Assembly (NCBI GenBank): GCA_002509485.1
Contig: DAWO01000053.1
Location: forward strand, 1 to 18,645
DNA from: Methanolinea sp. UBA477
GTDB taxonomy: Archaea > Halobacteriota > Methanomicrobia > Methanomicrobiales > Methanospirillaceae
DNA: 18,645 nt
Direction of reading: 5' to 3'
Below the pieces are notes generated by a model. It was not told the origin of the DNA and made no database searches. It worked only from the letters and a program-made list of their open reading frames with translations. Shown one piece after another: positions 6,242-13,104 of this stretch; the first letter of the stretch is position 1, and the number at the start of each line of letters is the position of its first letter. The translations under genes and the position numbers were made by a program.

Positions 6242-8693
6242 ATCTCACATCCTCTTTCATTCTTCTTTTCATTGCCGGAGGTATATACCTTCTGAGCATG
6301 AGAGACAGGGTGACCACCGTAACCGAGCTTGCGGCCATGGCCAGGGCGGCGAGGGCAGGATTGAAGACATAACCGGTGAATGGATAGAGAATTCCGGCGG
6401 CAATGGGTATCAGGGCACTGTTGTATGCGAAAGCCCAGAAGATATTCTGCTTTATCCTGGACATCACCTTCCGGGAGAGCTGGATGCCGGAAACGGCATC
6501 GAGGAGATCGTCCCTGATGAGGACAATATCCCCGCTTTCTATGGCAACATCGGTTCCGCTCCCGATTGCCATTCCCACATCCGCCTGTGCAAGTGCCGGC
6601 GCATCATTGATGCCGTCGCCAATAAATGCAACAACCTCGCCTTTTTCCTGTAAAAGTCCGACTTCGTCGGCTTTCTGAGCCGGCAGAACCTCGGCCATGA
6701 CCTTCACGATACCCGCCTCACGGGCCACCGCTTCGGCAGTCCTCGGGTTGTCCCCGGTGATCATGATGACATCTATTCCCATGGATAGCAGATCTCCAAT
6801 AGCAATGGGGGTTGTCTCTTTCAGCGTATCGGCCACCCCAATAATGCCTGCGAGGCGTCCTCCGACGGCTGCGAATATGGCGGTTTTACCCTGGTCTTCA
6901 AGCCTGACGGCGATATCGTCACATGCGTCGGTTACAGGAATCCCCATCTCCTTTAAAAAGAGCCTGTTTCCCACGATGACTTCGTCATTCCCGATCCTTG
7001 CCATTACACCCTTTCCGCCATGAGAGGTGAACTGGTCTGCTTCTCCGACAGACACCCGGATAAGGTCGGCATGCCGGACGATGGCTTCTGCGAACGGATG
7101 TTGTGAGTTCTTCTCCACTGCTGCCACGAGCGAGAGAAGATCCTTTTCGTCCATGCCTGATGCGAAGAGATCGGTCACTTCAGGTCTGCCCAGTGTCAGT
7201 GTTCCAGTCTTGTCGAATACCGCGACGGTCACATGATCTGCTACCTCAAGTATCTCTCCGTTCCTGATGAGGATCCCGAGTTCGGCTCCCCTTCCGACAC
7301 CGACGGTCACCGCGGTCGGTGTTGCAAGGCCGAGCGCACAGGGACAGGCCACGACAAGTATCGAGATGAATGTCGTAAGGGCGAAGAGAAGCGTTGATCC
7401 GCCAATAAAATACCATACAATAGAGGAGATGAAAGCGATGGACAGGACAACGGGGATGAAATAGCTGACTGCGATATCGGCAATCCGCTGCACAGGGGGC
7501 TTTGACGCCTGGGCATCGCGGACCATCTGTATTATCTGGGCCAGGACAGTATCCTTTCCTATCTTTTCGGCTTTGATTGTGAGCACACCGTTCCTGTTCA
7601 GGGTCCCTCCCACCACACCAGAGCCTGCGTTTTTAAAAACCGGTACCGGTTCACCGGTAATCATGGACTCTTCCACATAGCTCTCACCGCCTGTCACAGC
7701 GCCGTCCACCGGTATCTTCTCTCCGGGTCTTACTATCACTGAATCTCCAATAATCACATCTTCGATTGCGATTTGCCTCTCCTCTCCATCCCGCACGACG
7801 AGGGCAGTCCGTGGCCGAAGACCAAGAAGCCTTTTGATCGCATCACCCGTCCGACCTTTTGCCCTTGCTTCCAGGTATCTGCCAAGTATGAGAAATGATG
7901 CAAGCATTATCGCCGTATCGTAGAACATGAACTCCAGCGTCAGTATTATATTGAATGTTCCCATCATGCTGGATACGTATGCCACCCCGCATCCCATCGC
8001 ATACATCACATCCATGTTCAGTGTCCGGTTTTTCAGGGCCGCATACGCCCCCCTGAAGATAGGGTACGCGACGTACACGAAGACAGGGGCCGTAATGACC
8101 AGGAGTATGTACGCCAGTTGCTGCATCGGGATGGGAATTTTGAGAAACATGAGAAGAAGAAGGGGGATGCTGACTGCAATACCGATCAAAAAACGGCGGC
8201 GTTTGTCCTTCAGATCACGGTCCCGTGCGAATTCCTCCTCTTCTTCCGGGATTTGTCCAACGATCCCCAGGTACTGGTAACCGGCAGCTTCTATGGCCTC
8301 CCCCATCTTCTTTACCGATGCAAGCGAGGAGGTATAGGTGACAGTTGCCTCTTCCGTGGCGAGGTTTACATTCACATCGACGACTCCAGGGAGGGCCGAC
8401 AATGCGTTTCCGACAGTCTCCACGCACGTGGCACACATCATGCCGCCCACTTTCAGGTTCAATTTCTCGAATACCACCTGGTAGCCTGCCGACCTTATTG
8501 CCTCTTCAATCTCCCTGACAGAAGCCTTTGAGGGATCAAATTCAACCGTGGCCGTATCGGTACCGAAGTTGACCTGTGCGTCTTCCACGGCGCCCAGTTG
8601 ACGGAGGGTTTTTTCTATGTTGATGGCACAGGTTGCGCAATGCATCCCCGAGATCTTCAATTCCAGCTTCCTCTTTTCACCGGTCATACGCAA
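6207..8693 (-). CDS. copA: Cu(I)-exporting P1B-type ATPase
   Basis: An 828-aa heavy-metal P-type ATPase that uses ATP to move Cu(I) out of the cytoplasm. There are two N-terminal HMA domains, with GMHCATC (C19, C22) and GMMCATC (C87, C90). Eight membrane segments follow with intramembrane CPC at 450-452, the actuator TGE loop (346-348), the phosphorylated D494 in DKTGTLT, the nucleotide-domain HP at 532-533 and the hinge GDGINDAPA (D693). Y757-N758 and M786 with S789-S790 in the last two TM segments are the signature of the copper(I) subgroup P1B-1. The longest frame starts at TTG 8693, seven bases after GAGG (8704-8701); ATG 8687 is possible but 13 bases from that SD, so TTG is preferred. 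A TATA element lies at 8739-8747, and the YHS gene overlaps its end. Confidence 0.97.
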   Translation of the reverse strand: MRMTGEKRKLELKISGMHCATCAINIEKTLRQLGAVEDAQVNFGTDTATVEFDPSKASVREIEEAIRSAGYQVVFEKLNLKVGGMMCATCVETVGNALSALPGVVDVNVNLATEEATVTYTSSLASVKKMGEAIEAAGYQYLGIVGQIPEEEEEFARDRDLKDKRRRFLIGIAVSIPLLLLMFLKIPIPMQQLAYILLVITAPVFVYVAYPIFRGAYAALKNRTLNMDVMYAMGCGVAYVSSMMGTFNIILTLEFMFYDTAIMLASFLILGRYLEARAKGRTGDAIKRLLGLRPRTALVVRDGEERQIAIEDVIIGDSVIVRPGEKIPVDGAVTGGESYVEESMITGEPVPVFKNAGSGVVGGTLNRNGVLTIKAEKIGKDTVLAQIIQMVRDAQASKPPVQRIADIAVSYFIPVVLSIAFISSIVWYFIGGSTLLFALTTFISILVVACPCALGLATPTAVTVGVGRGAELGILIRNGEILEVADHVTVAVFDKTGTLTLGRPEVTDLFASGMDEKDLLSLVAAVEKNSQHPFAEAIVRHADLIRVSVGEADQFTSHGGKGVMARIGNDEVIVGNRLFLKEMGIPVTDACDDIAVRLEDQGKTAIFAAVGGRLAGIIGVADTLKETTPIAIGDLLSMGIDVIMITGDNPRTAEAVAREAGIVKVMAEVLPAQKADEVGLLQEKGEVVAFIGDGINDAPALAQADVGMAIGSGTDVAIESGDIVLIRDDLLDAVSGIQLSRKVMSRIKQNIFWAFAYNSALIPIAAGILYPFTGYVFNPALAALAMAASSVTVVTLSLMLRRYIPPAMKRRMKEDVRYGDRSDMRDDC

Positions 8694-8738
8694 TTCACCA
8701 CCTCAAATTACACCCTTTATCTCCATTTACCTGTGTTT

Positions 8739-8747
8739 GATATAAGG
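8739..8747 (-). promoter_or_regulatory. TATA box for copA-YHS
   Basis: The minus strand reads CCTTATATC, 46 bases before the preferred TTG start of copA. A start site near 8716 would give a leader of about 23 bases containing GAGG at 8704-8701. This argues that copA and the YHS gene have their own promoter rather than depending only on read-through from the transporter upstream. Confidence 0.5.
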
Positions 8748-8798
8748 GTTGCCAGAATTCCCTGCTGCAGTCGTCGATCCCTGGATTGATTCCCGCCA

Positions 8799-9947
8799 TT
8801 ATCCAATAATTCCCAAAAACAGGATATACACAAGGGCCTGGAGTGCGGTAAGGGGAGCGCCGACCTTCAAAAATTCCCAAAAGGAGATTGAATACCCTGC
8901 TTTTTCCGCATTCTGTATGACGATCACGTTGCTTGCCGCACCCATCACCGTGAGGTTTCCTGCAATGGTGCTCCCTGCAGCCAGCGCCAGCACCTGCGGT
9001 ACAGATATCGAACTCTCGAGTATCAGGGGCTGGAACAGGGCAACAAACGGCACATTTGATATGAACTGGCTGACGATAACGCCAAGCCCGATGATGAGCG
9101 GAACTGGCATGGCATGATGGCTGGCCACGATCGACTGGAAAAAACCGGTGAGGAAGACACTCTGCATCAACACGAAGAGCGCGAGAAAGAAGACCAGGGT
9201 AGCCCAGTCGATACTCTTCAGGATACACCCCCTCTCGGATGAGAAGAGAAGGATTGGTGCTGCTGCGCCAAGGGCTATGACCATGAGAGGGAGAGAGAAC
9301 GGGACCAGGCCTGCACCCCCGAGAATCCGGAGACCGATGAGCAGGAAGATGATGACGAGTGATATCCCAGCAATGCGGGAAAGTGCAGGATCCAAAACGG
9401 GTTTGGCGGGGATCTCCTGTCGCCTGGATTCGGAAATTTCCTGCCTGTAGAAGAGAAAAAGCACCAGGTAAACAAGTCCCAGGCTAATCAGGGTAGGAAC
9501 GCCAAGTCCGACGAAGAATATGAGAAACGGGTTTTCAAGACCGCTGTAATTTGCGATGAGGAGGTTCTGGGGATTTCCGATGGGACTCATCACGCTTCCC
9601 GTCGTGACTGAAAGACAGAGGGCGAGAAGGAGGATCCCAGGTGAGATACGATATCTCGCTGCAAAAGAGAGAACGAGGGGTGTTCCGATGATCGCAACGG
9701 TATCGTTCATCAGGACCGCCGAGAGCAATCCCATCAGCATAACGACAAGGAATACGAGTGTTTTTCCCGATCCCGTCCCCGAAAAGACCTGGTGTGCGAT
9801 GGATTCCAGGTACCCGCTCCTTTGCAGGGCCTCCCCTGCAACGAGCATGCCGAAAAGAAACAGGATCACGTCGAAATTGATGGCAGAAAATGCCTCGTAC
9901 GGGGTTATCTGGCCGGTCACAAGGACGGCAACAGCACCTCCAAGCAT
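8799..9947 (-). CDS. ArsB/NhaD/SLC13-type membrane transporter
   Basis: A 382-aa (from ATG 9947) polytopic membrane protein of the ion transporter superfamily that includes ArsB, NhaD and SLC13 carriers. Each half has family landmarks: FLFGMLVAGEALQRSG, LMNDTVAIIGTPLVL and GSVMSPIGNPQNL in the first; ISNVPFVALFQPL, GSTIAGNLTVMGAASNVIV and FLKVGAPLTALQAL in the second. About ten TM segments are visible. Substrate cannot be told by sequence; arsenite, an organic or inorganic anion, or sodium/proton exchange are all possible. The reading frame continues upstream from 9947 to 10061 with another TM-like stretch (YISLVVLAVVFILIAVRQIG) but no ordinary start codon. That stretch is typical of family N-termini, so the true protein is probably 30-38 residues longer. 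It overlaps or abuts the end of the riboflavin reductase gene, and the two probably share an mRNA. Confidence 0.9.
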   Translation of the reverse strand: MLGGAVAVLVTGQITPYEAFSAINFDVILFLFGMLVAGEALQRSGYLESIAHQVFSGTGSGKTLVFLVVMLMGLLSAVLMNDTVAIIGTPLVLSFAARYRISPGILLLALCLSVTTGSVMSPIGNPQNLLIANYSGLENPFLIFFVGLGVPTLISLGLVYLVLFLFYRQEISESRRQEIPAKPVLDPALSRIAGISLVIIFLLIGLRILGGAGLVPFSLPLMVIALGAAAPILLFSSERGCILKSIDWATLVFFLALFVLMQSVFLTGFFQSIVASHHAMPVPLIIGLGVIVSQFISNVPFVALFQPLILESSISVPQVLALAAGSTIAGNLTVMGAASNVIVIQNAEKAGYSISFWEFLKVGAPLTALQALVYILFLGIIG

Positions 9948-10053
9948 GATCTGCCAGATTCGGAGCCTGAACCTTCCGATCTGCCTGACGGCTATAAGGA
10001 TAAATACTACGGCCAGGACAACCAGAGAGATGTACGTAGTCTTCTTCCCCGCA

Positions 10054-10749
10054 TCAACCAGTTACCGATGAGTTTTCCGAAACTTTCCAGACAAGGAGCA
10101 CGCCTTCGTCCATCTTTTTTACCTCCTGGAGCGAAAGCCTGCAAAAATCCCCTTCCATTACGAATCCGGATCCATCCGCAGGAGTCGGGGCATCCGATCC
10201 CCCGATTATCATGTTGCCGACAAAACAGGAGAACTCATCCACGAGTTCCGCCTCGAAAAAGGACCATATCAGTTGTCCTCCGCCCTCCACCATGAGACGC
10301 CGGATCCCGGTCGCATACAGCTCTTCCACGAGTCGGTTGAGGTCAACCCTCTCCTCCCCGGCCGAAATTATCGTCGCATATCGTCCAAGTTCCCTGGTAT
10401 CTTCGGGTTTTGCCTGTGCGCTGCACGCAATGATTCTCTTTCCTTCTCCCCTGGTGAGGATGGATGCACCCGGCGGGGTCCGTGCCCTGCTGTCCACAAC
10501 CACCCTGACGGGATGATCATCCATTCCCCGTTCTCTTCTCCACCGGACAAGCTCGGGTGATTTCACGGTCAGAGAGGGGTCATCGGCGAGGACCGTTCCG
10601 ATGCCGACCATGATGGCGTCACATTCAGCCTTCATCCGGTCCACCCTGGCGAAATCATCACTGCCTGAAATCTTTACCTGGCGGCGTTCGCGGGTGGACA
10701 ACTTCCCGTCGGCACTCATCGCTACGTTGACCAGAACAAAGGGACGCAT
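10054..10749 (-). CDS. 2,5-diamino-6-ribosylamino-pyrimidinone 5'-phosphate reductase (archaeal riboflavin pathway)
   Basis: A 231-aa RibD C-terminal/DHFR-like reductase. In archaea and fungi, members of this size act before deamination in riboflavin and deazaflavin synthesis, reducing the ribosyl side chain with NAD(P)H. Motifs are NVAMSADGKL at residues 8-17, AIMVGIGTVLADDPSLT (nucleotide-binding region), VRVVVDSRARTP and RRLMVEGGGQLIWSFFEAELVDE, covering the complete single-domain family; no N-terminal deaminase domain is fused. Start ATG 10749 matches the usual family beginning (MRPFVLVNVAMS). The gene lies divergent from ablA across an AT-rich region. Its TGA at 10056-10054 overlaps an ATG (TGATG), and the transporter frame opens at 10061. 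The reaction follows from family knowledge; methanogens need this pathway for FMN, FAD and F420. Confidence 0.92.
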   Translation of the reverse strand: MRPFVLVNVAMSADGKLSTRERRQVKISGSDDFARVDRMKAECDAIMVGIGTVLADDPSLTVKSPELVRWRRERGMDDHPVRVVVDSRARTPPGASILTRGEGKRIIACSAQAKPEDTRELGRYATIISAGEERVDLNRLVEELYATGIRRLMVEGGGQLIWSFFEAELVDEFSCFVGNMIIGGSDAPTPADGSGFVMEGDFCRLSLQEVKKMDEGVLLVWKVSENSSVTG

Positions 10750-10929
10750 GAAAATTACATTGGCAGGGGAGCAACATCAATATATCCAGGCAGCAGACCC
10801 GCATGCTGGTTGCCGGGACCAAAAATAATTTAAAAGACCATTTTTTTCCCATCAATGCTTTAAATAAATTTATTCGTTTAATTTATATATCATTAAACAT
10901 AAAATAGTAGTTCGCGGATTGATAAAAAA
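10750..10929. promoter_or_regulatory. Divergent AT-rich promoter region, ablA / riboflavin reductase
   Basis: The 180-base gap between two divergent genes is markedly AT-rich at 10849-10910. A plus-strand TATA box TTTATATAT at 10882-10890 lies about 40 bases before the ablA ATG. No SD was seen before ablA. Further A/T runs (TTTAAATAAATTTATT near 10858-10873) could serve the minus-strand gene or bind a regulator. In Methanosarcina mazei abl transcription is salt-induced; whether the same control acts here is inference. Confidence 0.5.
10882..10890 (+). promoter_or_regulatory. TATA box for ablAB
   Basis: TTTATATAT is the best TATA match before ablA. Usual archaeal spacing predicts transcription from about 10914 and a leader of about 15 bases without an SD-like sequence, so translation of ablA may begin by a leaderless-like route. 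Confidence 0.55.
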
Positions 10930-12243
10930 ATGACAACTAATTCGACTAATTTGCAAAAAATTGCTCATAATATCGATGCTGACGATAACACGCACGAATT
11001 CTGGAAAGACTGGAGATGGCAGTTGAAACATTCAATCAAGGACATTTCCACCCTCGAAAGGCTTCTTGATATCAGTCTGCCGGAATCATACCGGGAAAAG
11101 ATAGAAGAGACGACACGAACATTTCCCATGTCCATCACCCCCTACTACCTCTCTCTCATCGATACCGGGGATTATGAGAATGACCCGATATTCAAGCAGG
11201 CCGTGGCTTCTCCAAAGGAGCTCGAGGTTGAAGGATACGATCTGTCAGATCCCCTATCAGAGGACCTGGACAGCCCGGTTCCTGGAATAACCCACCGTTA
11301 CCCGGACCGGGTACTCTTCCTTGTCAGCAACACCTGCTCCATGTACTGCAGGCACTGCACCCGGAAGAGGAGGGTCGGAGATGTCGATTCCATCCCCTCG
11401 GAACCGGAGATACGGGCAGGTATCGAATATATCCGGGACAACCCGGAGATCAGGGATATACTGCTCTCAGGAGGCGACCCCCTGATGCTTCCCGATGATT
11501 ACCTCAAATGGATACTCGAAGAGCTCCACTCCATCCCGCACGTGGAGGTCATCAGGATAGGTTCCAGGATCCCTGTTGTTCTCCCGTACAGGATCACACG
11601 GGACCTGGTAAACATCCTCTCCAAATTCCATCCGGTCTGGCTGAATACCCAGTTCAACCACCCCAAGGAGGTGACGGAGACGAGCAAGAAGGCGCTCCAT
11701 ATGCTAGCGGATGCAGGGATACCGCTTGGTAACCAGTCAGTCCTGCTGGCAGGCGTAAACGACTGTCCACGGATAATGAAGGAGCTTGTTCACAAACTGG
11801 TGGCAAACAGGGTTCGCCCATATTATCTCTACCAGTGTGATCTGTCCGAGGGGCTCTCGCACTTCCGGACGCCGGTGGCAAAGGGAGTGGAGATAATGGA
11901 GAACCTGATAGGTCATACATCGGGTTTTGCCGTCCCGAGATATGTGATCGACGCCCCGGGCGGGGGAGGAAAGATACCGGTAATGCCCAATTATCTTCTC
12001 TCCTGGTCGGTACACAAGGTGGTTCTCCGTAATTACGAAGGCGTGATCTGTACCTACCAGGAACCGGAGCATTATGACCGGATAACCTGTGACGGCAACT
12101 GCCAGGACTGCAGACTGCAGTTGAAGATGGACAATGCCGACGATTCCAGGGTTGTGGGTATCGCAAAGCTCCTTGCGGATTTCGACGAGGCCACGTCACT
12201 GATCCCGCAGGACACTGAACGGGTGGACAGACGGAATGAGTGA
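10930..12243 (+). CDS. ablA: Lysine 2,3-aminomutase (radical SAM)
   Basis: A 437-aa lysine 2,3-aminomutase that turns L-alpha-lysine into L-beta-lysine using a [4Fe-4S] cluster, S-adenosylmethionine and pyridoxal phosphate. The radical-SAM motif CSMYCRHC supplies C136, C140 and C143; ILLSGGDPLML (177-187) is the SAM/glycine loop; DAPGGGGKIPV holds the likely PLP lysine K348; D304 (QCDLSEG) and D341 fit the substrate carboxyl/amine contacts of the clostridial enzyme. C387, C391 and C394 near the C-terminus resemble the zinc site that links subunits. Length matches the family. Its TGA overlaps the start of ablB by eight bases. With ablB it makes the compatible solute N-epsilon-acetyl-beta-lysine; in methanogens this serves salt tolerance. 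Confidence 0.96.
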   Translation: MTTNSTNLQKIAHNIDADDNTHEFWKDWRWQLKHSIKDISTLERLLDISLPESYREKIEETTRTFPMSITPYYLSLIDTGDYENDPIFKQAVASPKELEVEGYDLSDPLSEDLDSPVPGITHRYPDRVLFLVSNTCSMYCRHCTRKRRVGDVDSIPSEPEIRAGIEYIRDNPEIRDILLSGGDPLMLPDDYLKWILEELHSIPHVEVIRIGSRIPVVLPYRITRDLVNILSKFHPVWLNTQFNHPKEVTETSKKALHMLADAGIPLGNQSVLLAGVNDCPRIMKELVHKLVANRVRPYYLYQCDLSEGLSHFRTPVAKGVEIMENLIGHTSGFAVPRYVIDAPGGGGKIPVMPNYLLSWSVHKVVLRNYEGVICTYQEPEHYDRITCDGNCQDCRLQLKMDNADDSRVVGIAKLLADFDEATSLIPQDTERVDRRNE

Positions 12244-13069
12244 TGCCATATGCAGGTATGGGGACAGCATCTACCAGCACGGGCCCTATAACGACCGGAT
12301 ATACCTGATGAAGATATCCAGGGACGATGTCCCGGATATCATCTCCCTGTTCGAGAAGATATCGAAGGAAAATAACTATTCCAAGATCTTTGCAAAAATT
12401 CCTGCTTCGCTCCAACCCGAATTCCTTGATCATGGCTACCGTGTCGAGGCGAGGATCCCGGGTTTGTATAACGGCATCGAGGACGGGGTCTTCATGGCAA
12501 AGTATCCTGACGAGAGCAGGAGCCGTGGAGTGGACATGGAAGAGATCCGAACCGTCATCACGGAGAGCATGAAGAGAGCAGAAAAGCGCTCCAACAGCAA
12601 ACTTCCATCTGGTTATGTCCTGTGCTCATGTACACCAGAGGATGCTGATGCGGTTGCCGTGCTCTATGGGGAGACATATGAGTCATATCCATTCCCAATC
12701 ATGGATGCCGGGTATATCCGGGAGACGATGAAGGATAATTTCCGCTATTTTTCAGTGAAAAAAGATGACACTCTTGTAGCTGTTGCCTCAACTGAGATGC
12801 ATCCGGAGGAGGGAAACGTGGAGATGACGGATTTTGCCACGGACATCCGGCATACCGGGATGAACCTGGCAGGTCGCCTGCTTGATTGGATGGAGAGTGA
12901 GATGAGGGACGAGGGTATGAAGGTAGCCTACACCATCGCCAGAGCACTATCGTATCCGATAAATATCACATTTGCCCGTGCAGGATACCGGTATGGGGGT
13001 ACCCTGCTGAATAATACCAATATCTGCGGCTCGTTCGAGAGCATGAATGTCTGGTTCAAGACGCTCTAG
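12236..13069 (+). CDS. ablB: Beta-lysine N6-acetyltransferase (GNAT family)
   Basis: A 277-aa acetyltransferase that uses acetyl-CoA to acetylate the epsilon-amino group of beta-lysine, completing the osmolyte. The C-terminal half (about 121-277) is a GNAT domain: YVLCSCTPEDADAVAVLY opens it, EGNVEMTDFATDIRHTGMN is the acetyl-CoA-binding region (RHTGMNLAGRLL), and the end of the fold includes NITFARAGYRYGGTLLNN. The first 110 residues form the extra N-terminal region typical of AblB (YGDSIYQHGPYNDRIYLMK). The ATG at 12236 overlaps the ablA stop by eight bases, with GGGTGG about nine bases upstream, showing translational coupling. The ablA-ablB pairing makes the assignment secure. The next gene starts only 35 bases after the stop, so a longer transcript is possible. 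Confidence 0.95.
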   Translation: MSDAICRYGDSIYQHGPYNDRIYLMKISRDDVPDIISLFEKISKENNYSKIFAKIPASLQPEFLDHGYRVEARIPGLYNGIEDGVFMAKYPDESRSRGVDMEEIRTVITESMKRAEKRSNSKLPSGYVLCSCTPEDADAVAVLYGETYESYPFPIMDAGYIRETMKDNFRYFSVKKDDTLVAVASTEMHPEEGNVEMTDFATDIRHTGMNLAGRLLDWMESEMRDEGMKVAYTIARALSYPINITFARAGYRYGGTLLNNTNICGSFESMNVWFKTL

Positions 13070-13104
13070 ATCTATCTTTCACTGCCCAGCTTTATCCGGG
13101 CGGG

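Noticed and set aside
8695..9228. Minus-strand 177-aa frame
   Set aside because: It is an alternative frame inside the transporter gene, with low-complexity composition and no family likeness.
11654..12433. Minus-strand 259-aa frame
   Set aside because: Antisense to ablA and ablB, both of which carry clear family motifs; the translation is proline- and serine-rich shadow sequence.
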